Source of the DNA: Hysterangium stoloniferum
Lineage: Eukaryota > Basidiomycota > Agaricomycetes > Hysterangiales > Hysterangiaceae
NCBI GenBank assembly: GCA_015178975.1
Contig: WHVD01000108.1
Span: 124,001 to 188,000 of the forward strand
Length of the DNA stretch: 64,000 bases
Reading direction: 5' to 3'
The position numbers and the translations under genes were made by a program. The notes under the pieces were generated by a model that was given only the letters and a program-made list of their open reading frames with translations, ran no database searches and had not been told where the DNA came from. Below are positions 24,230 to 35,955 of the stretch, in pieces; the stretch's first letter is position 1; the number at the start of each line of letters is the position of its first letter.

Positions 24230-25200
24230 TACATCACATGGGGGACAATCATTATGTTGCTGTTGTGTCGGCATTATCGAAGAGAAATGATTAGAAGGCG
24301 TGACCAATTGATGGTGCAAGACTGGTGTCGGCCCAACCATGTTTCTCCAACACTGATATGAGACTCTAATTAGACCCTACCAATACATGAGTGGAAGGTG
24401 TGGCGAACATGCAAAAGAAGGAAGTGCGGTCAAATCTAAACACTTGGGCGGGTAACTGATGGAGTGGTCATTGCTCGAGCTGTGCATTATGTCACAATGT
24501 GGAAGAATAGAAATGAGCAGGGGGATGATATCGAGGCTGCGCACTGTGGTACATGTGGATTCGGGCTCGGAAGATCCAACTATCAGTTTCAGAGTCAGTG
24601 CGATTATTCATTTACCACACATAAGGAGACGCCAATTAGGACTCGTGTGTGTCAGAACGAGACTGGTAGGACAGTTTCATGGGCGGATGTAAGACTGTGC
24701 TATAAGGTGAACATACCGTAGGATAGACCCAACGAGCGAAGAAACCACATTCAGCTGGCAGATGTGATCGGTGAGAAGCGTGCTGTAGTTGAAGAAGGTT
24801 TGCAATGAGTAAATACTCCCCCACAATAAATCTAATGTCTCCAAATCAAGATGACGTGTCAATGACGCTATATGCACGTTTATGTCGTCCAATATAACCC
24901 TCAATGCCGCTGCAGAAAAATATCGAAACCATGCATCTTGGTGGATGCAGCACACGAGAAGCCGTATAGGATGTTCAGATGAGGAAATTAGCGGCCGGTG
25001 ACTTTGTCTGTTGTGCCTTTGGTGGGCGGGATGAAATGATGTGATGTGGGGACGCACGGTTGTAACCAGAATTCAAAGTAACCTCTGATCGCTGTGAGCT
25101 CCTCTACAGATAGTTGACGTGGCAGATCGCTTCCACGATATACACAAGGCCAAAAATTGGGAAGAGATGATGAAATTCTATGAGATAACGGGCAATATGT
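24230..25200 (-). pseudogene. R-family fragment, blocks h (end)-j
   Basis: Minus strand: the end of block h at about 25190-25020 (GAGCTCACAGCGATCAGAGG region), block i at 25057-24677 (CIHQDAWFRYFSAAALRVIL; LLTDHICQLNVVSSL) and block j at about 24680-24440. It joins the spacer of the next unit at about 25200, so h-j of this copy lie downstream of a complete unit with a-g missing. Confidence 0.5.
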
Positions 25201-26482
25201 TCAAGAGGCCCACGGATCGTGTCGAATAGTCCTTTGATATTAGATTGAATCAAATGAATTTTTCGCTACTACTCGCGATGAAATAATTCAAACATGCCAA
25301 TTGGTGGAATGAACTCCAGTCAACTGAACTGGAGGCAGCAGGGGAATTGTTGGAATAAGGAGTAAAATAAATTGTCGTGGCGTGTAGTATGACGCTAACG
25401 ACTGACCCATTGAAACAGACCATAAACCAGAAAATCTAGGGGAATGACTGCTCCACACGGCGGGTCGTGGGTATTATTCAGCTCTTAGTTGATATGGGAT
25501 TCCACCTGACATGACCACGAGTTACCTTTCTCTTATACACGGTGAATGCTCACGACATGTGAAGAAATGTCGGTGTCTTGATCATGTGTTGTTCATTGGT
25601 TTGGCCCCGGCTTCCTGTTCTCCCAAATAAAGGACACGAGAAGAATGGTGGGACCGCCTTCTTTGAGACGCCGTAGTGGTATTCGATTGACATTGTTACT
25701 GCTAGTATATGCGATGCGATTTCAGCGAGTAGTCGTTGAAGTATACTGTATTCAATACCAGTGTAGATAACCTCACAGCGACTATTTCAAGTGACGCTTC
25801 GCTTCTAAATTGTATCAAATTATGTAGCTTCATACAACTCTCAAGTTCGCGTCCTCTTTGAAATGATTGTTAAAATATCAGTTTAGCCGCTGGTGGTGGC
25901 CGCGAGTGTATTCAATGCATATATGGCATCAACGCGTGGAACCTGCAGAGCGCGCGGCGGTGGCGAAAGAGACTGTATGCGCCCTTATATTTGCTGGGCC
26001 TATGGCGGCTTTATTGTCAAATTTTCAATGGGAGAGAATCAGTTTAAGGAATTCGCCCAGTATATTGACTCGCACGGTATGGAGGCCCTTGGTGGGAAGA
26101 TCATGGATCTTGTCGATTGAACATTATTCCCCTGAAGGTATGATGAGCCTGAACGAGACATGGGTCGAATTGGGGGTGGGGAGACCTTTTTCAGACCTCC
26201 AGTGATACCTTACTTTAAAATGCGAATGTTAGTCTAATCACGGCTAGTGCAAATGTATTCAACACATTTATGGGGACAACTGAGGAGCTCGCAGCGATAA
26301 CGAAAAGTGACTAATTCTTACATAGGTTCAAACCATATAGATTTATAACATCTGCAACCCAGGCTGCAACCCTGGTTTGGTTGAGATGTGTCGGCATCAT
26401 CGAAGAGAAATAATTAGACAGTGTGTCCAATCGATGGTGTAAGACCTTTGTCAGGGCAACCATGTGCCTTCAGCACTGATGG
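25201..26482 (-). repeat. R-family spacer (blocks k-l)
   Basis: About 1.3 kb of R spacer with block k on the minus strand near 26140-26010. It includes the CCAGTCAACTG...CTGGAG degenerate palindrome near 25316-25335. Plus-strand ORFs at 25867-26205 and 25893-26120 are antisense to k. It leads into the best-preserved R unit. Confidence 0.45.
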
Positions 26483-28379
26483 GGGGTCTAATTAGACCGT
26501 AATGAAACACAAGTGGAAGGTGTGGCGACCACGCAAAGGAAGGAACGCGCGGTGGAATCTAATCTTTTAACCGAGTAATTGGAGAATTTGTCGTTGGTCG
26601 TGCCGCGCAAAATGTCACAATGTAGGAGAAGAGAAATGAGAATGAGGATGGTATCGTGGCTGCGCACCGTGGTCAACGCAGATTCGGGCTCGGAAGATCC
26701 AGCTATCAGCTTCAGAGTCAATGCGATTATTCGCTCACCATACCCAAAGTGATCCCGATTAGGATTCGTGTGGGTCACAATGAGACTGGTAGGACAGTTT
26801 CGTGGGCGGATGTAAGACGGTGCTGGAAGATAAAATATAGTGAACGTACCGTACGATGGGCCCAATGAACGAAGAAACCACATTCAGCTGGTTGATGTGA
26901 TCGGTGAGAAGCGTGATGTCGTTGAAGAAGGTTTCCAAGGAGCCAATACTCCGAGACAGTGAGTCCAACGTGTCGAAATCAAGATGAAGTGTCAATGACG
27001 CTGTATGCATGGGTATGTCGTCCAATACAACCCTCAATACAGCGCCAGCGATATCTCGAAACCATGCATCTTGTTGGATGCAACACACGAGAAGCTCTAT
27101 AGGATATTCATAAAATCTAAGTCGTTGTGTCTGATATTCTCTGTTATCGTTTTGGTGGGAAGGATGAAATGGTGTAATGGCACAACGCACGGTTGTAACC
27201 AGAATTCAATGCGACCTCTGATCGCCGTCAGCTCCTTTACAGATAGTGGACGCATGTGGCAGATCGCTTCCACGATCAGAATAAGGCCGAAAAGGGGTAA
27301 GCGCCGATCAAATTCTGAGACACAGTGAGATTCGGAGAAATAACCGGCGATGTGTATGACAAATGTTGATGCAACCTCATCCAAGTTGGTGTGCAGCGGT
27401 GACTTGACTAAAACGTTGTAAAGTGATGACGTAATGGCAGTGGACGCGTCGGCAGGTGACGCGGCTCCATCTAACCAATGAACCCCGGGGCAGAAAAAGA
27501 AGGCCGCACCCAAGAATGTCATAAGCTGAGTAGTGTGACCTTTACCGCTCCGCCACATGGGATGTGAAAATATGAAACTATTTAAAACTTCCGTCGCTCT
27601 TCTCCGAATTTGAGGCGGGTATATAGGTCTACGAGTCAGATATGAGTATTTCCAGTGTATTCAATGATTGAGGTATCCCTACCTCGCTAAATCAGCACTG
27701 TCCTGAACTAGTCTTCCCAGTTTTAGCAGCAAAAGATGCTTGTGTAGAAACTTGCTAAAGGCACCATCGTCTTGTAACACACGGGTGATTTTCCCGTATA
27801 TTGTCAGCTTTGCGATCAGCGAGGCTGTCTTAGCACAGTGAAGGACTTTCATCCCAACCCTTTCCAAACCGACTCCACAGTAATACCCGGGGCCAATGTC
27901 AATACTTGACATTGTCCCCTGACTCCGCGAGATCATTCCCCAGTCATCGGCATGACTGCAATAGGGGCTGAGGTTGGATGTCGTGTTGGTTGATATCTTA
28001 ACAACATTCGGTGGGTCATGGTAGCCCGTTTCTCCTTGACACTGAATACGCAGCATGTGACACATATCACATGGAAATAGCATTATACTTTACTCACCCA
28101 TTCGTCAACCCAAATCTCTATATGGTTTGCAGACAGCTGGATGTGTTGCCTACCATCGGGGGCCCGATAACATAAATCGTGGCCGGGTTCGTTACAACCC
28201 CATCGTTCTCGAAGTTTCTCCCTGAATCTCTCTCTCATCTCTTTAACGATCTCGTCCCGTTTCTCTGAAGTCAATACACCTGGGGAAACTAAGGGTGGTA
28301 GCTCTTCAATGTCTTCGAGGTAGATCCCAGCCGTTGCCGAATCGTCATTCCCCAGAGTCATCTCGTTGAGGGTGGACAT
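26483..28379 (-). CDS. Best-preserved R-family unit (blocks f-j), multi-exon, function unknown
   Basis: Minus strand. Exon f runs 28379-28098 (98-codon ORF; start MSTLNEMTLG; CNEPGHDLCYRAPDGRQHI at its 3' end). The intron runs from donor GTGAGT at 28097 to acceptor CAG at 28042. Exon g is 28041-27683 (CQGETGYHDPPNVV; GVGLERVGMKVLH). The next intron has GTAGGG at 27682 and TAG at 27629 (54 nt). Exon h runs from 27628 to about 27100 (SLYNVLVKSPLHTNLDEV; RPLSVKELTAIRG). Blocks i (27190-26759, CIQQDAWFRDIAGAVL) and j (26883-26488, SSEPESALTTVRSHDTI) follow in other frames, so one more intron or frameshift is needed. Leu-rich helical stretches in h-j could be HEAT/ARM-like, but I cannot assign a family. 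Whether the ATG at 28379 is the true start is unclear, because upstream blocks b-e lie on the same strand. Confidence 0.5.
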
Positions 28380-29620
28380 TAGTTGGTAGCAGTCTCACCT
28401 ACACTAGAAGGGGGTGCCTTGCTTTTGTGCCGCCACCAGTCGGAGAGCTAATTCCATGAAGGTACAGTGTTATGGCTGTACTTACACGGGATACACAGCA
28501 TTTCATTCCTGCCTTCGTCCATAAGGTTCCCTCACCTTCCTTGAACCTTATGGGCTCCACCGTAATGAGGTCACTACTTCTTACACAGCATATAATAATG
28601 GTTCAGTCGATTGTCACATAGTATAGCATTTCTCAACGTCAGAGTTGCAAGCAAAACGGCTTTTCTGATATCGAGAAGTGACATTGCCATGTACCTTATA
28701 AATGCAGTCCAAAGCGATACCCAATGGTTTCTGCCTTCAAGTTGCCGCTGTCAGCCTCAGGCTTTGTCCAGAGAGATTGCACACTTCCCGTGTTTAATTT
28801 TGCAAACTTTCGCCGAGGAGAAACCCGGGGCCAGTGATGACCTAGTCCCATTAATGGTAAGCAATGTGATTTTTTCATTCGCCCTCGCCATATCCTTGGT
28901 TGTGACGAATCCATCCAGGTGTGTATTAACACATTCTAAATATAATCTCGTCTCAGGCGACGTTGACAGCTAGCCTTAGTATTATCTCCTCTGTCTGAGT
29001 GGAATGTTTCGCCCCACGCTCACACGATTGATGCATGGACATTGCTCTTCAAAGCGACGATGACAAGGTAGATCAAGCATTGTGACCCACCCGTAGTTTG
29101 ACCTATTTCAGCTCTTGCGGTATGTAAAGATTCACCATGCTGGCTATGCTAATTTACATTCCCATTTCCTGCCATCTTTCTACCCCCTTCGGTGCTGCCA
29201 ATTCCACTCTGCCCTTGGAGCTCCACATGGGTCACCGTAGCAATCCCTCTTCGTTCCCACACGAGAGCCATTCATCGCAGCCCTGGGTTTGTCACCACAA
29301 TCAATCCTTCATTTTCTCGTTTTGGCTAATTTCTCAGTCAAGGAATGGACGAGGTATCCTGAGTCTTAACATACTTCCGAGCTGATAATCGGCTATTGTC
29401 ATCGAAAAATGGGCAGGTGATGCTTTCCACGGCAATACATCATAGTGGCTCTCAGATAATCTCAAGTGCAGCAGGATAACAAAAAGATTATGTCTTGGGA
29501 ATACCATTTGGATCACTCTTGACGACAATTATACTTCGGTACGCTGGTCCCGGACCGAAAACGACAGCAATTCCTTTCAAAGACAGTGGAAATGGTTGAA
29601 CCCAGTCTCAGAATGGTTCA
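28380..29620 (-). pseudogene. R-family blocks b-e upstream of the best unit
   Basis: Minus strand. Block e is at about 28560-28400, d at about 28932-28690 (homologous to SLALGFS-type block d), c at about 29330-29140 (VWERRGLLR-type) and b near 29600-29500. The order b-c-d-e-f matches unit 1. Frames are interrupted in c and d. Confidence 0.45.
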
Positions 29621-29752
29621 GAACCACTCCAAGGATATTTGCTGCCGTGAGACGTATATATATAGTCTTACAATATATTTAATTATTAGTCACAAAACAC
29701 ACAGTCCTACAAAGCCAAAGGTATCATCGACACAATACTCGTCAGCAATGAA

Positions 29753-30340
29753 TCAGAGTTGCAATGAGCATAAGAAGTGATTGAATGAGCTTTCAACCCG
29801 ACTCAAATGATGTAAGTTTATGTAACTATTAATGCCGCCAAAGCGAGCTGAAAAAAAGGAGACAGGAAAGGTATTATCCTCTTCCTGGCTTGCTTTCAAT
29901 ATACCAGTGAAAGGTGTGGCCACCGTGCAAAGGAAGGAACGAGGGGTAGAAACTAAATTCCCAAAACATTCAAGGTTGAACCAGTTCGTTGAGTTGCGCA
30001 TTGTCCCTTAATGTGGAAGGACGTAAACAAGAATGGTAAGTGGAGAGAGCTTGACAGCTGGGGTACATGCAGATTCCAGGCCAGACGATCCAGCTATTAG
30101 TTCAGAAGCACCGTGTTATCATTGAAGAAGGTTAGCAAGGCGAAAAATTCCACGACAGTGATTACTATGTCGAAAATGAATATGACCCCCCAAGGATGTC
30201 ATATTTATGTTTATTCCATCCACCACAATATTGAATGGGTTAAAGGCCCTTTGGGCTATCGGTTGCCAAATCATGATCCCCAGAGTCATCTCGGGGGCAG
30301 TAGACATTGGTGGGTAGCCGTCGTACTTACACTCCAAAAG
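29753..30340 (-). pseudogene. R-related fragment (j tail, i remnant, f start)
   Basis: A minus-strand ORF at 30001-29753 (NLECFGNLVSTPRSFLCTV) resembles the j tail at 12741-13022. At 30337-30119 an ORF starts like block f (MSTAPEMTLGIMIWQ) and passes directly into block-i-like sequence (VVDGININMTSLGGHIHF). Blocks g and h are missing, so this is a deletion derivative of a diverged unit. Confidence 0.4.
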
Positions 30341-30641
30341 GATGTTGAGCTTTTATGGTAATTCCACCAAGGTACAGCCTTGTGGCTGTGCTTACACAGG
30401 ATTCACAGCCTGTCACCCCTACCTTTGTAAATAACATCCCTCACCCTTCATAAAGGCTCCAGTGCACTAAGTTACCTTACTACTTTCTTACACCTTTTGC
30501 TGAAGCTCACACAACATTTAATAATTTTTTAGTCAATTGTCACCCCATAGTATAATATTTCTGGCATTATTGAGTGTCAGAGTTGTAATGCAGTTTTTCT
30601 GACATTCCAGAAGTGGTATCGCCAAGCATAATATAAATGCA

Positions 30642-31193
30642 TGTTACGACCCGTTCCCGGAAGTTTCAATATCCAACTTCCGACTTCTGATCTCCGACTA
30701 CGGGACATCATAGTTACTGTATCATCCACATTCTTCCCTTGTTCCGCATTTGGAAATTTGTCTGTTGACAAGTATTCACTCGTTTGTTTGTTATATTCCC
30801 GTTTCGGAATATTGTCTCCCTAATATGTCTTATTGTATTTCCATTTTAAGAACACTTCCGTTTCCGTCTTATTATGGTCTTAGTTTGTAGTACAATAACG
30901 AGTAGACTTATATTAGTTTCCGTGAATTTGTACTTTACCTTAGATCTGATATCGACTTAGTTTCTTATTCCTTCTCCCGTCTTTCTGTATGCTCGATATT
31001 CGGAACTCTTCGGAACTCTGAATATCCATATCTTCCATCGTAAAATCTCACTTCTGAAATTAAGGACATTGAGCGTTTGTGTAGAGGCGCAGCACATAAG
31101 CTGAAGCTGACGTCCTGACCCTATCCAATAGTTCCCGACTTCCCGGTGACTTTCCGATAGTTCTGGAATAAGTTCCCGACACGGCACTTAACA
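30642..31193 (+). mobile_element. Solo LTR, Gypsy-type (LTR family 4)
   Basis: A 552-bp insertion, TGTTACGACC...GCACTTAACA, flanked by perfect 5-bp repeats atgca at 30637-30641 and 31194-31198. The TGTTAC start and the GCTGAAGC...TTAACA end are shared with 43850-44673 and, inverted, with 63664-64000. Fossil. Confidence 0.83.
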
Positions 31194-31717
31194 ATGCACT
31201 CCAGAGCGATGCTCACTGGGTGCTGCATTCAAGTTGGCACCGTCAACCTCAGACTTTCTCTGGCAAGATTGCACACTTCCCATTTAAGTTTTTCAAAACT
31301 TTCAATGAGAAGGAACCTGGATCAATAATGGTCTACTCAGGTTAATGGTCACATGAAATGGCTTGAATTTTGTGAAATGTCTGAAGAAGACAAAGAGTAA
31401 GGTAAGACCAGAGTTCTCAGTGTAGACATTATTGAGGTACATAACAGTCAAACTTGGAATATCTTTGATTGTGGCATGTCCATCAGAATTTGTATTAATA
31501 AACAGCATACATAACCCCATGCCAGGCAATACTTACTTACATCTAGCATTATTATTACCTGTCTTGCCCAGTGGAATATTTCACCCCAGGCTCGGATTCT
31601 TGATGTGTGGACATGGCTGTTCAATGTGATGATGACAATGTAATCCATTTTGCGACTCATGCAGCTTGACCGATCACAGGTGGAGTTTGTCTGGTACATG
31701 CAGATTTACCATGCTGG

Positions 31718-32033
31718 AGTTAAAATAATCTGGTAGCAAGGGGGAGCAAAGTATGAGGACTCTCTATCTAGGAGCAAATGCCACTTAAGAGTAGAGCAGT
31801 GTGGAGTAAACCAATGCTATAGCTAGGCTTCCAGATGAGGATCCACTCCTCAGCTGGGGTGAACTATATACTAGAATACATGCTCTGTGCACTGGTCTGT
31901 GCAGCAAATGTGTGCAACATGGAACTAGATGAACACTAAACTAAATATAACTATCATGTAAACTGGTAGGATCTAATCAGTCACAAGACAAGGTATGAGA
32001 TCATCACTAATCGGACTATCCCGTACTCTAACA
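31718..32033 (-). mobile_element. Solo LTR, Copia-type (LTR family 1)
   Basis: A 316-bp insertion ending CTCTAACA, flanked by perfect 5-bp repeats gctgg at 31713-31717 and 32034-32038. It is homologous to 4410-4723 and 15903-16211. It sits within R2 block c. Fossil. Confidence 0.82.
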
Positions 32034-32390
32034 GCTGGGAATGCTTGTATGTCTCCGTTTTCTGCTTTCTTACCGGCTCCATTGGGGCTGGCCATGACAG
32101 TCCCTCTTCTGTCCCTGATATGAATTCCAAGTTGATCATCAGCTATTCTCATCACAAAGTGGGCAGAAGATATGATGCTTGCCGGGGTAATACATCATAA
32201 TGTAATGACTCCGGGGAAAGTGTTCAGTGCAGCGGAAAAAATTGAATACCACTTGCGTCACTCTCGACGACAATAAAACTTCGGTATGCTAGCAACAGTC
32301 CGAAAAGGACATGAATTCCCTTCAAAGACAGTGGCAAAGGCCGCACGTGGTCTTGGACTGGTTCAAGAATTCCTAATGAAGTCGTACTGT

Positions 32391-33364
32391 TGACAAACTG
32401 GATGTTTCACTGACAAGGAGAGACAACTTACCATGAACCTTCGAGTATGGTTGGGATGCCAGGGAGTCCACGAACGCCACATCCTGCCTCACCCCGTATC
32501 TCAGTCATACCATGGACTGGGGAATGGTCTCACAGTATTTTGGGTTGATGGGTTTTTGATTTAGAATTGAAATGTGGCAAGACTAGGCAGACTGATTCAA
32601 CAGAGCATTGATTGAATAAGGTAGGGATAGCTTAGCGTCATTGAATATACTCGAAATCCTCACATCTTCGTAGAACCACGAATTCTGGAGGGAACGTCGA
32701 TGGTTTTATGCCTGTTCCGCTGGTATTCACTCTATATACAGCGGAGAGATCACATTGGCAAGCCGTTATTTTATAATACTGCCGCCAAGCCACCACTAAA
32801 CACCAACCTTGATGATGTCGCATCGACATTTATCATGCAAATTGCCCGAAATCTATCAACATTTGATGGTCAAGATACTTTACTCATTGGTAGGTTTGCG
32901 TATATCGTGGAAACCATCTCCCACGTCCGTCAGCAGTGTGGAAGTGACTTCGATCAGAGGCTACTTGAATTCTTGTTATAACAGTGCATCGCACCATCAC
33001 ACCTCATCCTGCTGACAAAAACCATTGTCATCATAATAGCCAGTAACGACGTTGAGTTACCCAAGATCCTATTCAGCTATTCGGTTGCAACCACCAAGAT
33101 TTATGGTTTCGACATGTTGCTAAAGTGGTATTCAAGATGATGGTGTGAAGCAATTTCAGAGCCCATATAATCACTTCTTATTCTTAATGCAGTTCTGTGC
33201 GGAGTCCGTGACGAAAGCTGGATCGATTATCCCTTTGAATTTGCAGGGCTCGTGTTTTGTGACTAATAATTAAATATGTTGTAGGACTAGATATATATAT
33301 CTCACAGGCAATGATTATTCCCGGACCATTCTTGAACCGAACCTCGGGCTCACACTATTCACCC
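32391..33364 (+). pseudogene. R2 subfamily unit, plus strand
   Basis: Plus strand: block g from about 32395 (end of an exon resembling CQGETTYHEP) to a GTAGGG donor near 32622, an acceptor near 32674, and block h at about 32760-33015 (NTNLDDVASTFIMQIARNL; TSIRGYLNSCYN). Block b begins near 33305 (GPFLNRT-type) and stops at about 33360, where a minus-strand R unit begins. Close to 19381-20320 in sequence and order. Confidence 0.5.
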
Positions 33365-34980
33365 ATTGCTGTGGCTGTTCAATCTGATGATGCAAAGGTA
33401 GATTACGGATTGTGAAGTACTGTGAGTCCTTGCGAATGTCAAAGCTGACATCTGACGGTGTCTCCTCGGCGAGCACCATTATGGCGACGAACCCACTAGC
33501 ATTGTTTGATGAAACGGTATGGAAGCCACATAATTATGTTCCGGGGGTTAGGCTCCGGAAAAGGAAGATGTAATTTGAATTCGTCAACGGTGTCGACACA
33601 CCAGTGAAAGGTGTAAAGACTAACGAATAAGAAGGATCAGGGGATGACAACTAACGTTCAAGAGGCCCACGGATCTAGTCGAATAGCTCTTTAATATTAG
33701 ATAGAATCAAATAACCTTTTCGCTACTACTCGCAATGAAATAATTCAAACATGACAATTGGTGGAATGAACTCCAGTCAACTGAAATTGGAGCAGCAGGA
33801 GGGGAGTGAAATAAATTATCGTGGCATGTAGTATGACGTTGACGACTGAAACATTGAAACAGAAGACAAACGAGAAAATCTTGGGGAATGACTGCTCCAC
33901 GCGGTGGGTCGTGGGTATTCTTCAGCTCTTCGTTGATATTTGATTCCCCCTGACATGACCACGAGCTACTTTCCTCTTAACCAAAGTGAAAGCTCACGAC
34001 ATGTGTAGAAATGTCGGTGTCTTTATCATGGTGTTGTCCATTGGTTTGTTCCCGGCTTCCTGTTCTCCCAAACAAAGGACACGACAAGAATGTTAGGACT
34101 TGAGAGGCCCTAGTGGTGTTCAATTGACACTGTTACTGCTAGCATATGCGATGTCATTTCAGCGAGGGGTAGTCCTCGGAATGTATTCAACACCAATCTA
34201 GAGAACCCCGCAGCGATCATTACAAGTGACTATCTTCGCTTTTAAATTGTGCCAAATTATGTACCTTCATACAACTCTCAAGTTCGCGTTCTGTTTGAAA
34301 TAATTGTAATTTATAAATAGGATGTCAGTCTAGTCACGGGTGGTGCCCGCAAGTGTATTCAATGCATATATGGCATCAACGTGTGCAACATCACCGCAAA
34401 GGTGAAAAGTGACTGTATGCGCTCTTATATTTGCTCGACGTATGGCAGCTGTATTGTCAAGTTTTCAATGGAAGAGCATTAGTTTAAGGAATTCCCCCAA
34501 CACATTGACTCGCAGTGTGAAGGCCCTCGGTTTTACGATCATGGATCTTTTTATTGAACACTGGCGAAGATATGATGAGCCTGAACAAGACATGCATCAA
34601 AATGGCGACGGGGGAGGACTTTTTCAGACATTCAGTAATATCTCATTTAAAACATATCTTGTTCATGATTCGAATGTTATCCTGGGCACGGCTGGTGGCC
34701 CCAAATGTATTCAACACATGGAGGGGTACAACTGCAGAGCTTGCGGCGATAATACATGGTGACTATATGCGTTCTTACATAGGCTCAAATCATATAGCTT
34801 TATAACATCTACAGCCCTGGCTGCAAAGTCAGTTGAAGAAAAGGCGACGGTATTGGGCTACTCCTGGTTTGGTTGAGAAATGTGTCCGGATTAGCCAAGA
34901 GAAACGAATAGGAAGTGTGTCCAATTGATGGTGGAAGACCTTTTTCAGGGTAACCATGTTTTCCAAACTGTTATGGAGTT
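33365..34980 (-). pseudogene. R-family block a plus spacer k-l
   Basis: Minus strand. Block a lies at about 33640-33390 in a decayed frame. The palindrome-bearing spacer follows at 33650-34200 (degenerate TCCAGTCAACTG near 33775). Block k is at about 34690-34450, where the long plus-strand ORF at 34409-34762 is antisense. It continues into blocks j-h at higher coordinates, that is, upstream in the coding direction. Confidence 0.45.
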
Positions 34981-35955
34981 CTAATTATACCCTACCGACA
35001 CACGAGTGGAAGGAGTGGCGACCACGCAAAGGAAGGAACGCGCGGTGAAATCTAAAGTTTTAAGCGAGCAATTGAAGAATTTGTCGTTGGTCGTGCCGCG
35101 CATAATGTCACAATGTGGAAGAAGAGAAACGAGAATGGGGATGGTATCGTGGCTGCGCACCGTGATCAACGCAGATTCAGGCTCGGAAGATCCAGCTATC
35201 AGCTTCAGAGTCAATGCGATTATTCGCTCACCATACCCAAGGAGATCCCGATTAGGAGTCGTGTGGGTCAGAATGAGACTGGTAGGACAGTTTCGTGGGT
35301 GGATGTAAGACGGTGCTGGAAGATAAAGCATAGTGAACGTACCGTACGATGGGCCCAATGAACGAAGAAACGACATTCAGCTGGTTGACGTGATCGGTGA
35401 GAAGCGTGCTGTCGTTGAAGAAGGTTTCCAAGGAGAAAATACTCCGAGACAGTGAGTTCGACGTGTACCAATCAAGATGAAGTGTAAATGAGGCTATATG
35501 CATGGGTATGTCGTCCAATAAAACCCTCAATACAGCTCCAGCGATATCTCGAAACCATGCATCTTGGTGCATGCAACACACGAGAAGCCGTATAGGATAT
35601 TCATAAAAGTTCAGTTGTTGTCTCTGATATTCTCTGCTATGGTTTTGGTGGGAAGGATGAAATGGTGTGATGGCACGACGCACGGTTGTAACCAGAATTT
35701 AATGCAACCTCTGATCGCCGTGAGCTCCTCTACAGATAGTGGACGCACGTGGCAGATCACTTCCACGATATACGTAAGGACGAAAAGGGGTAAGTCCCGA
35801 TCAAATTCTGATAGAGAACGGGGGATGTGTATGATAAATGTTGATATAACCTCATCCAAGTTGGTGTGCAGCGGTGACTTGACTAAAACGTTGTATAGTG
35901 ATGACGTAATCGCCGTTGGTGACGCGTCTCTATAAACGCCGGGGCAGTAAAAGAA
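34981..35955 (-). pseudogene. R-family unit, blocks h-j, cut by the Helitron junction
   Basis: Minus strand: block h from 35955 (SLYNVLVKSPLHTNLDEVIS), block i (35683-35252, CMHQDAWFRDIAGAVL; LLTDHVNQLNVVSSF) and block j (35376-34981, SSEPESALITVRSHDTIPIL). A 56-nt GTTACA...CATAG segment near 35692-35637 would put block h in the frame of block i, as in the plus-strand copy at 17.3 kb. The exon stops abruptly at about 35955, where Helitron sequence begins. Confidence 0.55.

Larger units (their letters stand above)
30350..32390 (-). pseudogene. R2 subfamily unit, minus strand, with two solo LTRs
   Basis: Minus strand: block b at about 32390-32270 (LEPVQDHVRPLPLSLKGI), c at 32155-32034 continuing beyond an LTR at 31700-31640 (RDRRGTVMASPNGAGKKAE), d at 31529-31302 (NTNSDGHATIKDIPSLTVM) and e at about 31290-31194 and 30641-30360. 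The protein-level match to the plus-strand R2 copy at 19.4-21.1 kb is closer than to R. It meets an oppositely oriented R2 unit at about 32390. Confidence 0.48.

Noticed and set aside
34409-34762. Plus-strand 117-codon ORF, with similar ones at 25867-26205 and 18571-18338 on the other strand
   Set aside because: They are antisense to R block k, whose coding strand is set by the neighbouring i-j blocks. The recurrence reflects repeat copies, not independent genes.
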